64,000 bases of DNA from positions 127,218,393 to 127,282,392 of the forward strand of contig CM035806.1 in the NCBI GenBank assembly GCA_020466095.1. Direction: 5' to 3'. Position 1 is the stretch's first letter. The number at the start of each line of letters is the position of its first letter. The translations under genes were made by a program, and so were the position numbers. The notes below the pieces were generated by a model, which saw only the letters and a program-made list of their open reading frames with translations, searched no databases and was not told where the DNA came from. The stretch comes from Chlorops oryzae. Its lineage: Eukaryota; Arthropoda; Insecta; Diptera; Chloropidae. Shown piece by piece: positions 43,471 through 54,497 of this stretch.

Positions 43471-43950
43471 TTAAAAACTATCGAGCTGAAACGCGTATTC
43501 ACAAAATTCAGTTTTCCAAGAAAATTTAAAAAAAACCCGAAAACTGTTTTAGTGATGTCGCCCTTCTACAATTCATTTTTTGTTCAGTCCATAGAACAAT
43601 AAACCGAGTACTTACAAATATTGTAACGAAAAACCGCAAACTCAGCATATGTTTCAAACAAAAAAATGTGATTTAAATCGTATCGTATTTATAAAAACAT
43701 ATAATTTCTGTGGAAATGAAATTGTATATTCTTTTCCTGAAAAATAAAACCTTTTTGATCATTTCTAAACTATGGTTATGAAATACTTACTTCGCCACTT
43801 CATTTTAGTTACTTTATCACTAAAAATTTCGCATCAGCTGTTCTGTGTTGAAATCAAACATTGTTCCGAATCGGTCGTATTCGACGCATGAGTACTCTGC
43901 TTTAGCGTTGATGAAGAATATGAGGAAAATTTAACGTAAACATTAGTAAT

Positions 43951-45063
43951 ATTATATAAAAACCATATTTGAGTGCAAAATAAAATGAGTTCTTACAGAA
44001 AACCTTTGAGAAACATTCAAATAGATATAAGTCATAACAAACATTTTAGGGCATGTTACAAGATTTTGACATATTTGTTAGACCGGACCCGGAATTTCTC
44101 GGGGGCGTGCTACGTTTTTGATTTTTCCATAAGAATGCATGCAAAGGGGGCCTACTTCAATTCACCACACACATTTTTTGCCAAGTGCCAGATATAGTAA
44201 TATATGGTTGCTACAATAAGCATGTAGATTTAATGTTACGCTAGTACAAAGGTGAAATGTGTAGACTCCTCGTTACATGGTCAATAAAGATTTATTACAC
44301 CTCGGGTCAGTACAGTTTTCCTACCACCACCGTCTGGAAATACTGCTGACATTTGAACTAGTTTTCTTGTCTCTATTGATTACAGTATAGACTTTGGGGC
44401 ACATGTTGGCAGCCTTCTTGCAGGGAAGCTAGTTTTGTGTTTTTTTTTTTTAATAACAAAGGTTTTTGGTTGCTTGTATGTGTAGCTCTGCCGACTGTGT
44501 GCAGGTCTGCTTTAGACATGTTCAAATACCAAATTTCATCAAGATATCTTGAAAAACTCAGATTTTAGAGCAATTTTTGTGATTATCGTAACAGACCCTA
44601 GTACTGGAGATACCCCTAAAAATGGTCGGATAGGGTCCATTCTCGAATTTGTCCTTACTCATGTCCCCGTAAGCACTCATACCAGATTTCGAGTCGGTTT
44701 CTCAAAAACCGCAGCTAATGACAAAAATTGTTGTTAACATGACTAATGTTTGCCTACTCTGTTAATTAACATTTACACATTCGAAGAGATTTGATGGCAA
44801 ATGACATTAAAATTCGTTGAAAACGACTGTTCACATTTTAAAACGATTTAATGATGAAGATTTTCCGTTAATTTTCTTTATTCAACTCCGTACCAAGGGA
44901 TTGAACAAAACGCTTTGGCGGTTTTTGCAGGTTTTAGTTTTCGGTTGGTGATATTGTAAACACATTTTCTGGCAGCCCTCGTTAAGGTATATTTTATGCA
45001 TTATGCAGGGATGGCTACTCTTTTTTGTGCGAAACGTGATATTGAAGCTTTGAATATTTTGAA
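43951..45063. other. No gene; unassigned repeat-like sequence
   Basis: Short frames only. Stretches such as AATTTCATCAAGATATCTTG (44534) and CTAAAAATGGTCGGATAGGG look like repeat sequence but I cannot assign them. The left limit of the Harbinger copy that follows must lie here; I found no terminal repeat. Confidence 0.45.
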
Positions 45064-45869
45064 ATGACTGAAAACAAGAGAGATCTTTGGTCCGACCGCG
45101 AAGTAAAGGATATGCTGGCAATAATAAAAGAAAGGCATATCCTGAAACTATTAGACAGCAAAACAAAACGTAACAAAACTATTTTCGAAGAAATAGCCAA
45201 TGAAATGTCAGCAAAAGGCTCAAAGAGAAGTGGGGTTCAAATACGAACAAAGTTTAAAACTCTAAAATTAGATCATTACAAAATAAAACCAAACAATCAT
45301 ATAAGTGGCGCCAAACGACAGACGAGTGAACATTTTTCCTTGCTCGATGAAATATTAAGTCACCGTCCTTCGGTCACTGCAATTGGGTTCAATACTTCGT
45401 CTCAGGAAGAATATTTGAGTGAAGAACTAGTGCATTCCGACGCAGAGGAAACTAAGGCTGTAAATAACGAATCGATGCCTTCAGAGATGGATGCATCGGG
45501 GAAATCTAACATACCAACCTTTAAGCGCTCAAGTAAGGACATAAAATATCCTTTTCTGCATTTGTTTTTAGAATTCTCTTTTATTTAGAAAAACTAAGTT
45601 ACCAAAAAGCCGTTGAAAATTTCACAAAGGACTGGAAGCAATCACAAACCGATTTGATTGAGTACATGAAAACGCAGGACGATAAATTTTTGGATAGTCA
45701 AGAAGAAATACTCAAGAAGAAGCGTGAAGAGACCGAAAAAGTTTTGGAGCGAGTTCGTCAAGAAACAAATAAGATGCTTTATTGTTTTATAGAAGCTATG
45801 AAAGCAACACCAACCGTTGTGCCAGTATTTTATCAACCATCTCAAAGCAACCAATCATCGCATTCTTAA
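45064..45869 (+). CDS. Harbinger-associated MYB/SANT-like protein, two exons, intact
   Basis: Exon 1 is 45064-45532 and exon 2 is 45589-45869, joined across a 56 bp intron (GTAAGG...TTTAG). The join keeps the frame (249 codons). The N-terminus (about 5-90) is a MYB/SANT-like trihelix: RDLWSDREVKDMLAIIKERH, IFEEIANEMSAKG, IRTKFKTLKLDHYK. An acidic serine-rich linker follows, then a C-terminal coiled coil (EEILKKKREETEKVLERVRQ). In PIF/Harbinger transposons this second protein binds the transposase and helps its nuclear import and DNA binding. The neighbouring transposase on the opposite strand is truncated. Confidence 0.85.
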
Positions 45870-45993
45870 ACGGAAAAACAACAACAATATCAAATGAAAT
45901 ACACTAAATTGTCTAATATACCTTTATACAATATAGCTTTTATTGATATGGAATTTCAAATTTTTGTTTTATTAAAAGAGACGTTAAAATGCA

Positions 45994-46562
45994 CTAGATA
46001 TGCGATTTTCTCAATGGAAATGATTTAGCAAGGAAAGCTTTTAAATGATTTCTCAATGTTTTAGGATCAACATTGCTTTCTGGTATTATTTCAAACGATA
46101 CATTGTGTCGAGGCTGTTGGAACTGAATTTCACTCGCTGGGACTTGCGACCACGACTCAAAAAAGGCGTCCTTCTGCTTCTCAACGAAGTAATGCAAAAT
46201 AGCGCAAGCTAGCACAATTGACGGAACAAATTCCGGATTAACATCAATCCTCTTTAAAAGGCATCTACACCTGCCTTTAAGTCTTCCAAACGCGTTCTCC
46301 ACAACGATACGACCAGAACTCAAATAGCAATTGAAAGATTCTTCTTCAGAGGTTAGGCTGCCTGTATAAGGTTTTATTAGCCATGGTAATAACGGATAGG
46401 CCGGATCTCCAACCAACATGAATGTAGTTTCGACACCATCGAATGCGATTGTATGCTTTGGCATTATTTGTGAAGAGTTTTTGAAAAGCCCTGACTCCTT
46501 AAAAACGGTAGCATCGTGGGTACTTCCCAGAAGTTTAACACTGACGTCACGAAATCTGAGAA
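45994..46562 (-). pseudogene. PIF/Harbinger transposase, C-terminal half
   Basis: Reading on the minus strand from about 46562: RFRDVSVKLLGSTHDATVFK, then GDPAYPLLPWLIKPY and RIVVENAFGRLKGRCRCLL, the end of the DDE_Tnp_4 nuclease, with the final catalytic E in VVENAFG. It ends at a stop at 45994. The helix-turn-helix and the first catalytic aspartates are missing, because sequence changes near 46563-46607 to the P-like duplicate. It converges tail-to-tail with the MYB-like gene. Confidence 0.9.
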
Positions 46563-46606
46563 ACCTTCAGTCAGCAGATTGCGTAATTCACTGTATTCAT
46601 TGGTTA

Positions 46607-47655
46607 CTCTATTTCCAAAACCCTTTCCTTTAAAGACCTATTTTCTAGCTTCAATCTTTTACAATTCCTATTCGCTAATTCTAGCCCCCGCTTTAATTCG
46701 CGTATTGTTTCGCTATCTTTTGTTCCCTGATCTGCTTCCACGTCATTCCTATCTTTTCGAATGAGATTCTTTTGAATCAAGCAAATATTGTCACTTTAGG
46801 TAAATTTTGATCTGGAACCGCCGACCTCTTTAACTGCTTCCCGCTCCTCATTTCTTCCGAAAAGTGGCACTGGCAGGCTAACACATTTCTTGGAATTGAC
46901 GTCGATGAAACTCCCAAGGCTGCTATCCAAGTTTGTCTCCTATCAAAATAACAGAAGGCAAATTAACATCAACGAAAGAAAAATATGTACAAATAGTAAG
47001 AAATTTCTTTTATTATTTCTTACCTTTCGCCATCGGTAACGTCGTTAGGAAATCCGTATAGATGCTTCGGGGACTTGCAGTCCAGAATACACCTCTTCGC
47101 CTTTGGCATCTTTCTCCTTTCTTCTGTTAATAAAAGAATAAAAAACTCCAACTATATTAGATTTTTTGTTTAATTTTAATTTCGCTTAAAAGCTATCGAG
47201 CTGAAACGCGTATTCACAAAATTCAGTTTTCCAAGAAAATTTAAAAAAAACCCGAAAACTGTTTTAGTGATGTCGCCCTTCTACAATTCATTTTTTGTTC
47301 AGTCCATAGAACAATAAACCGAGTACTTACAAATATTGTAACGAAAAACCGCAAACACAGCATATATTTCAAACAAAAAAATGTGATTTAAATCGTATCG
47401 TATTTATAAAAACATATAATTTCTGTGGAAATGAAATTGTATATTCTTTTCCTGAAAAATTAAACATTTTCGATCATTTCTAAACTATGGTTATGAAATA
47501 CTTACTTCGCCACTTCATTTTAGTTACTTTATCACTAAAAATTTCGCATCAGCTGTTCTGTGTTGAAATCAAACATTGTTCCGAATCGGTCGTATTCGAC
47601 GCATGTGTACTCTGCTTTAGCATTGATGAAGAATATGAGGAAAATTTAACGTAAA
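46607..47655 (-). pseudogene. Duplicate of the P-like element 5' half (THAP exon)
   Basis: From TCTATTTCCAAAACCC to TTTAACGTAAACA this matches 42136-42729 plus 43479-43950 with few differences, lacking copy D. The THAP start ATG is at 47109 and the intron is retained. The in-frame TGA after the finger is shared with the other copy, so both descend from an already interrupted gene, or the TGA region is intronic. The coiled coil is cut at 46607. Confidence 0.87.
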
Positions 47656-49350
47656 CAAACACCAAAAATAAACCGGTGTCTTTTAAATATTGCGTAAAAA
47701 TAACCAAAATAACCAAAAACCACAAATTGTGGTCAATAATCGTTCAAAGGAAATAGTGTTTTACTATACCCAATTAACCCAATTGGTTCCCAAATCACTA
47801 AAAAAGCGTTAGTTCAAGTGTACAATTAGTGATTTTTAGCCCACACGCAATGTTAATTTTGTACAGAGTAATACATAGCCAGGGGTATAAAGAAGAACCA
47901 GTGCTGGTGGAATTAGAACTAGTAAAACGCTAGAGCTTAACTACTCATACTTCCTGCAGGGCTGTTGAACTGTTCACCACAGCAGTCGTTGACAAAACTC
48001 TATCTTTTTCAGTCGCACTCATGCAAAATGTTTCCCGTTGCCTTCACTCCTACACATTCTTATCATACCTACAAGCAAATTCAAAAAAATTTGAGAGTGT
48101 CGCTTGTAGTATTGTATGGTAAGCTTGCACGCTATCCTCTGAGCTACCACTGGCTGTGACTCACTCCAAGACAATATTCTATTTAAGTCCATAGAAGAAA
48201 CGAAAATAAAGAATATAAAGAAATGAAACAGCACCCTCTCTCGCAAGCTTCGAATAAGTTGCTATTATTTTTGTATGAAATACACAAAAATTTTCTAAGT
48301 TAATATGAGTGTCGTTTGGAGGACTGACCGCCGGCTAACCGATTTCGCTATAAGAAAGAGTCCTATTTTGACCGATCGATGTGAGACTGGTTAAAGGTCA
48401 GTCCTTTTTAGGAAATTAACCGCTTCATTTCTGCAGGGTATATTCCAACTTCCGATTAGATTTTCAAAAATTATGAAAAGTGCACCTGACAAATAAAACA
48501 AAACGCAATTTGAATTTAAACCAGTGATTGCCAGCGGAATGCCCGCGGGCAACGCACTTGTGTAAGTGCGCCTATATGTCAGCGATACCATAAGTGAAGA
48601 TTTATCTTCAAATCGAAGAGTTTTTGAGTAGTTTTTTATTAAAAATCTTCAAAATAAGATTTTTATTTTTGCAAAATATTGCGGTGGAAAAATCTTGAAA
48701 ATGAAGATATTTAGTTATTCAGTACGATATTATGAAATTAATTCATATCAATTATTTTCTATTTATTTTCTAAGTGTACATTTTTCAAAAATTCCGGAGA
48801 TGAATTGTAATCTTAAGAATAGCATTTTATATATATATATTTTTTTTATTGAAGAAACTGTGTTCTTGTTATAAAAAAGTTGTTGGTTACGTCTTTGTTG
48901 TGATACCATGAAGGTTGTATTCATGTTATTTTGTGATACTTATTTGTTAAGGCCATGAAGGTATATTTTTATTTTTGTCAATAAAATCAAGAAAAACACT
49001 TTTGCTTTTATTTTATTTGAAAATTTAAGTGCAGATTTTTGACGTCATAACGTTTATTAAATCGATGATAGCCCATTCGATCTGCGAAAAAATGACGCCA
49101 GAAAACTCAATGTGCGTTCAACATGTTCATCGTTCAATTTACGCGACACACAAACACACTCAAATACACAAAAGTTCAAACCGGTTTAGAGCGGTGAGTT
49201 CGCTCTCATGAGAAAGAAAATCGTCTCAATCGTCTCTCACAAGCAGACAAGGCGAAAATATGCAAACGTCAAAATACAAATTTACGTATGGCTTTGGGCG
49301 CACACACAAATTCACACGTCACGCAATCGAAAGAAAAGCAGGGACTACGA
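47656..49350. other. No gene recognised
   Basis: AT-rich. A minus-strand stretch at 48123-48158 (CCAGTGGTAGCTCAGAGGAT) resembles the D-arm/A-box of a tRNA, but no T-arm or fold follows. Inverted GGACTGACC / GGTCAGTCC (48320, 48395) could form a small hairpin. Confidence 0.5.
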
Positions 49351-50004
49351 TTCACCAAAAAGCTACCAACAAAAACCTTAAGCAGGAATAGGAAATTCAG
49401 CAAATTCGAAAAATTCACCAGAAAGCTACCAACAACAATACGGGTAGACACAAAGTGGCTCTATGATGCCACTTCCAAGAAAATTATCAAAAAAACACGG
49501 CGTCAGCTCAGTTTTTTATATTGCTTGAAAAGTTCATAATTGAAACTTTAATAAATGTATTACGATATGTTTTTGCTCAATGTGCACGAATGTTTTCATT
49601 TTGTATTAAATTTACATACATTTTTGACTATGGCTACGAATTTGATTGTACATAGAATTTAGTATTTTTGCTGAAACAGTGTGATCAAAAAGTTATGTAG
49701 ACAGGGTAGGACTAAAAAAAAGATCTATTTCTCCTTGACATTGAGTTTCTTTGATTAGTTTTATGTTTTTCAAGCTATTCATATCATTTTATTAGTTTGG
49801 TAGATATTTAATATTTAGTGTACTCGAAAATCGTCCAAAATTAAAAATAAAAGTGGCAATGCATTTCACCACAGCAGAGCTAAAGATTTCGCTGCCATAG
49901 CATGCTTCTCTTTTCCTCGTGCTATATGTATATGTTGAAGCAGCGTGGCTCTAACACATTGCAGGGATTAGGAAGAAGAAGAGTTAGACCTATAGTCCTA
50001 TATG
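49351..50004. repeat. 0.75 kb repeat family, copy E (5'-truncated)
   Basis: Begins at ATTCACCAAAAAGCTACC, continues through GTGG(C/T)CTATGATGCCAC-type sequence and ends CCTATAGTCCTATATG, in the orientation of copies A and C. The left about 100 bp are missing and no flank duplication is seen, so the left end was probably lost after insertion. Confidence 0.88.
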
Positions 50005-50043
50005 TTGTGAGCGCAATACACAAGAAAAAGTTTTCGCAGCGAA

Positions 50044-50750
50044 ATGAACGAAGAAAAAATATGCAAAAAGTATTTTTCAGTTTTGAATGCCTTTAATGAA
50101 ATGCAATGTTTAATGTGTTTCAGGACATTTAGTGGGCAACACGAAAACGTTTTTAGAAGGCAATATGAAAATTTCCATAAAGAGCTGAACGCTTTAACAG
50201 GTTCGGAAAGGGAAAACGTTTTTAATGAAAGACGACACGCTTTTTTGAAACAAATCAAATCGTGGATTTCTTCTGTTGAAGAGGAAGGAATAATTGGAGA
50301 AAATAAAAGAAACAATTTGAAAATAGCATTATCTTCATCAATTGCCTTAGATATAGTGAAAAAGGGCAGGCTTTTTACGGATGGAATATATAATATGTTA
50401 AAAATATATGCTTAAAAATTATGCGACATCTTGATAGGAAATCTATGGAAGTGCTACAATCGATTCCATTGAATTTGAATTTGAAATTATTTAATTATTT
50501 CATCCTAGTGCTTAAAAGCGAACTTTTGTAAACTGCACTAGTCAATCTTTGTTAACTTAAACTTAGCGAAACATTAGGACAAATGGACATAACATTGTCT
50601 GCCAGAACAATAACTCTTCGCCTAGAAGACGCAGGAAAGTTCATAGAATCTGTGCTGATGGTAAAATTAGCTGCTTGCCGTTTTTTTTCTATAGTTTAGA
50701 TGAAAGTCGCATTATGATATTTCAAAGTTTGATTAGAAGTGTTGACAAAA
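50044..50750 (+). pseudogene. hAT-type (GTF2IRD2-like) transposase N-terminal fragment
   Basis: An open frame of 123 codons (50044-50415) shows CLMCFRTFSGQHENVFRRQY, ENFHKELNALTGSERENVF and LKQIKSW. This corresponds to the C-x2-C...H zinc finger and following L.G.ER...L..Q helix of GTF2IRD2-like hAT proteins; the first H is Q here. After stops, 50583-50750 gives DITLSARTITLRLEDAGKFI and DESRIMIFQSLIRSVD-like text, matching the next hAT block (LSRRT...R), with frameshifts. The catalytic region is absent. Confidence 0.6.
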
Positions 50751-50759
50751 TCTAATATA

Positions 50760-52053
50760 TTTTGAGCGATATTAAATATTTCATAAAGTCACAAAACAAT
50801 TTCGATAAAGTTTACGGAAAAAAACTGGTTTTAAAAAATTTGGCTTTTGGTAAATTTTCTGGGAATTTACCAGATGGTAATGGGTCAAATACTGGAAAAA
50901 TACAGTACTTTGGGCAATTAAAAAAAGGCATTAACTTTACTTTTCATTTTTAAAACCTCTCGTTAAAATTTTTAAGTTCATTTGCCATAAACTTGAACAT
51001 TTAATCAACAAAAAAGGAAAAACAAACTACTTTTTATATGAAACTTTGAAATTTTTTTAAGGAATTAGGCAATTTTTATTTAAAATGGTTTAATAAATTT
51101 ACGATTTAACCGGGTGTCTTTTAATAGATTATTTAATTTGAAAATAATTTGTTTCCAATTTTTTAAAACGAAAATACAAAGAAAATTTGAAAAATTAATT
51201 CAAGGTTTTGAAAAAAATTTTAAAATATGTTTTAGCTTTTTTCAAAACTTACAATTAAAAAAATAAATTAGGGCTTTACAAGAAAAAGGCAAAAACCAAA
51301 TTTTAATTTTTCCTAAAAAAAATTTTTATTTAAGTTTTTTTTGCCTTTATCTGGGAAATTTTTTTTTCCACAAGCTTCTAAAAACTCCTAGTTTTTTTGG
51401 CAATTCACCTCAAGAATGGGATGAATATCAAATTTATAAAAGAAACATTAAATTTTTAATTAAAGACGGTTTAAGGATTTTGAAAAATTGTTTCTTAAAT
51501 GTTGATTCTTTATAAAATTTTTAAGTGATATTTAAACAAATAGGAATTAAAATTCAACCAGAAAATTTGGATAAATTTCGAAAAAGTTTTCAAAATTTGA
51601 ATTTGGAAATTTTGGGAAAATTTAAGATGGTTCCAATTCCGAACTGGAAAAAAATTACTTTTGGGTTTAAACGCCTTATTTCCACCTTTTATTGTAGAAC
51701 AAATTAATTTTTGCCTTATTTTTAATTTTTCCAAAAAGCGAAAAAACAAAATTGGGGGCAAATCACTTAAAAAATTTGTAAATTTTTAAGAAATTGCCAA
51801 TAAAAAAATTTCCGAAGTCGAGGTTAACCCTGCGTTTAAAGATTAATTTAAAAACTTCAAATTTTTAAATTGGAAAACACAAAAATTTGAAAAATAATTA
51901 ACTTTGAAGGAATTTTACCTTTAGATTTTTAAAATTTTTTTTATTTAATGCTTGAATTCGCTAAAATTTTTGGTCAGTGTACAATATTTTCGCTCTCCCG
52001 CACACATTCATTTTTTGTTTTGCATCAGTGGTCGATGTAGAACCTCCTACATG
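50760..52053. other. Homopolymer-run-rich AT stretch, no gene
   Basis: Bases come in runs throughout (for example TTCCAATTCCGAACTGG and GGAAATTTTGGGAAAATTT), unlike the flanks. No frame persists. This may be unpolished long-read consensus or strongly decayed sequence. Confidence 0.5.
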
Positions 52054-52055
52054 TA

Positions 52056-53348
52056 ACAGGTTGGCTGATAAGTCCCCGGTCTGACACATAGATGGCGTCG
52101 CTAGTATTAAATGCATATTATTTTTATATAGTGGCAACCTTCAAATGATTCGTGTCAAAATTTGACGTCTGTAAGTCAATTAGTTTGTGAGATAGAGCGT
52201 CTTTTGTGAAGCAACTTTTGTTATTGTGAAAAAAATGGAAAAAAAGGAATTTCGTGTTTTGATAAAATACTGTTTTCTGAAGGGAAAAAATACAGTGGAA
52301 GCAAAAACTTGGCTTGATAATGAGTTTCCGGACTCTGCCCCAGGAAAATCAACAATAATTGATTGGTATGCAAAATTCAAGCGTGGTGAAATGAGCACGG
52401 AGGACGGTGAACGCAGTGGACGCCCGAAAGAGGTGTTTACCGACGAAAACATCAAAAAAATTCACAAAATGATTTTGAATGACCGTAAAATGAAGTTGAT
52501 CGAGATAGCAGAGGCCTTAAAGATATCAAAGGAACGTGTTGGTCATATCATTCATCAATATTTGGATATGAAAAAGCTCTGTGCAAAATGGGTGCCGAGC
52601 GAGCTCACATTTGACCAAAAACAACAGCGTGTTGATGATTCTGAGCGGTGTTTGCAGCTGTTAACTCGCAATACACCCGAGTTTTTGCGTCGATATGTGA
52701 CAATGGATGAAACATGGCTCTATCACTACACTCCTGAGTCTAATCGACAGTCGGCTGAGTGGACAGCGATCGGTGAACCGTCTCCGAAGCGTGGAAAGAC
52801 TCAAAAGTCCGCTGGCAAAGTAATGACCTCTGTTTTTTGGGATGGGCATGGAATAATTTTGATCGATTATCTTGAGAAGGGAAAAACCATCAACAGTGAC
52901 TATTATATGTCGTTATTGGAGCGTTTGAAGGTCGAAATCGCGGCAAAACGGCCCCATATGAAGAAGAAAAAAGTGTTGTTCCACCAAGACAACGCACCGT
53001 GCCACAAGTCATTGAGAACGATGGCAAAAATTCATGAATTAGGCTTCGAATTGCTTCCCCACCCACCGTATTCTCCAGATCTGGCCCCCAGCGACTTTTT
53101 CTTGTTCTCAGACCTCAAAAGGATGCTCGCAGGGAAAAAATTTGGCTGCAATGAAGAGGTGATCGCCGAAACTGAGGCCTATTTTGAGGCAAAACCGAAG
53201 GAGTACTACCAAAAGGGTATCAAAAAATTGGAAGGTCGTTATAATCGTTGTATCGCTCTTGAAGGGAACTATGTTGAATAATAAAAACGAATTTTGACAA
53301 AAAAATGTATTTTTCTTTGTTAGACCGGGGACTTATCAGCCAACCTGT
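52056..53348 (+). mobile_element. Complete mariner transposon, 1293 bp
   Basis: Identical 27 bp inverted repeats (52056-52082 and 53322-53348, starting ACAGGTTGGCTGATAAGTC), flanked by TA at 52054-52055 and 53349-53350, enclose one open transposase. Length and organisation are those of a full mariner. The 5' 293 bp also occur as a fragment at 9809-10101. Confidence 0.97.
52235..53281 (+). CDS. Mariner transposase, 348 aa, intact
   Basis: The enzyme binds its terminal repeats and cuts and pastes the element at TA. I start at the ATG at 52235; an in-frame GTG nine bases upstream is not needed. Order: two helix-turn-helix motifs (about 1-110; AKTWLDNEFPDSAPGKSTII, SGRPKEVFTDENIKK), linker WVPSELTFDQKQQ, then the catalytic domain with TMDETWLYHY (first D), FHQDNAPCHKS (second D) and HPPYSPDLAPSDFFLF (third D, 34 residues on, the DD34D signature). 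No stop or frameshift. The text suggests the mellifera-type subfamily, which I hold loosely. Activity cannot be told from sequence alone. Confidence 0.96.
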   Translation: MEKKEFRVLIKYCFLKGKNTVEAKTWLDNEFPDSAPGKSTIIDWYAKFKRGEMSTEDGERSGRPKEVFTDENIKKIHKMILNDRKMKLIEIAEALKISKERVGHIIHQYLDMKKLCAKWVPSELTFDQKQQRVDDSERCLQLLTRNTPEFLRRYVTMDETWLYHYTPESNRQSAEWTAIGEPSPKRGKTQKSAGKVMTSVFWDGHGIILIDYLEKGKTINSDYYMSLLERLKVEIAAKRPHMKKKKVLFHQDNAPCHKSLRTMAKIHELGFELLPHPPYSPDLAPSDFFLFSDLKRMLAGKKFGCNEEVIAETEAYFEAKPKEYYQKGIKKLEGRYNRCIALEGNYVE

Positions 53349-53350
53349 TA

Positions 53351-53604
53351 TAGAACGTTGTCTTTCTTTCCTCGATTTCAAGCTTTTAGTGTTTGATTTT
53401 TAAAAGCAACGAAAGAGTACATTATATACTACTTTAGCATTACATACTCTTTGGATATGTGAACAAATTAATTTGAAAACAAAGACAAATTCTTGAATCC
53501 TGTATTTTTGAAGAAAATAACAGACCAACAAAATATTTTCACTCCCCCTGCATACTCTATCCAAATTTTTAAAATTTGCGTGTCGCTCTTCGTTTGTATA
53601 AGCG
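53351..53604. other. No gene recognised
   Basis: Short AT-rich gap between mariner and Harbinger-2 with no features I can name. Confidence 0.6.
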
Positions 53605-54349
53605 TTAAGGCGGCGCCACACATGCGGTATTTGGCAATTTCCAAGCACCAAATATTCGCCTTATTCCGAACATCTACTTGTGTGGATGAGCGATTCGGTA
53701 CAAACATTGACTGATTGCCAAACACCGATTATTTTCCATTGAGTCCGGAACATTGCACGAATATTCAGGTATTCGAGTATTTGCCAAGTACCGATTTTTT
53801 TTCCATCCACACATTCGTGTTTATGTTTTGTGAGGCAAAAGAAGAAGAAGAAGTATTTATGTTTTGAAAGCCTGCGTTTACAATTATGGAGTGGAAGAAC
53901 GAAGACGTTTTGCAATTTTTGGAGGAAATAGAAAGCGAACCTGTCATTTGGAATGCAGCGCACAGTCTTCATAAGAACAAAAACGAAGTGCACGATGCCT
54001 GGCGAAGAGTGGCTGATAAATTAAAGGGGAAAAGCGACATTAATGAGCTCAAAAAGAAAAAGGATTCACTAATGGCGTCTTTCCGGACATGCTTGGCCAA
54101 AGTTAAGGCTAGCACTAAGACAGGCAGCGGAGCGGAAAGTGTTTACAAGCCCACCTGGTTTGCCTATGAGAAAATGGCATCTTTTATAAAGAACAAAAAC
54201 ACGCCAAGAGAAACTCTTAATTCAGAGGTAAATGGATATATGTATGTATCAACAAAAGCTGCAAAGAAAAAACTTAGTTCTTTTTCGATATTTATGTTCA
54301 TTTTCTTGTATTTCAATTAAGACTACATGTAAATATAAAAATTAACAAT

Positions 54350-54480
54350 TGTAATGGCGTAGGCATTGAAAATTTAAAATAAGAGTTGTAAATATTAAGA
54401 ATTTTTAAATATGAAAATAGTCTTACTACAGAAATAAAAAAAAAAAGAATATTCTTAATATAATTAATAGTATCGATTAA
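54350..54480 (+). repeat. 5' LTR of the gag-protease element
   Basis: 131 bp, very short for a Gypsy-type LTR, AT-rich, one substitution class apart from the 3' copy (GTAATGG/GTAGTGG, CTACAG/CTCCAG, one A in the A-run). Near identity suggests a fairly recent insertion. Confidence 0.88.
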
Positions 54481-54497
54481 AACTCAGTCGGTAGGAT

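Larger units (their letters stand above)
40420..43950 (-). mobile_element. P-element-like (THAP) transposon remnant
   Basis: Contains a THAP-type DNA-binding exon, a coiled coil and P-superfamily transposase blocks on the minus strand. About 470 bp of 5' sequence (43479-43950) are shared with a second partial copy at 46607-47655. A 0.74 kb MITE (42730-43470) splits the 5' region and a hAT truncates the 3' end. Terminal repeats are not identified. The match between the two copies stops at TTTAACGTAAACA, which may mark the 5' end. Confidence 0.8.

Noticed and set aside
48117..48165. tRNA-like sequence on the minus strand (GGTAGCTCAGAGGATAGC)
   Set aside because: It resembles a D-arm, but no acceptor pairing, anticodon arm or GGTTCGA T-loop follows. 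It could be an old SINE head; not enough to call.
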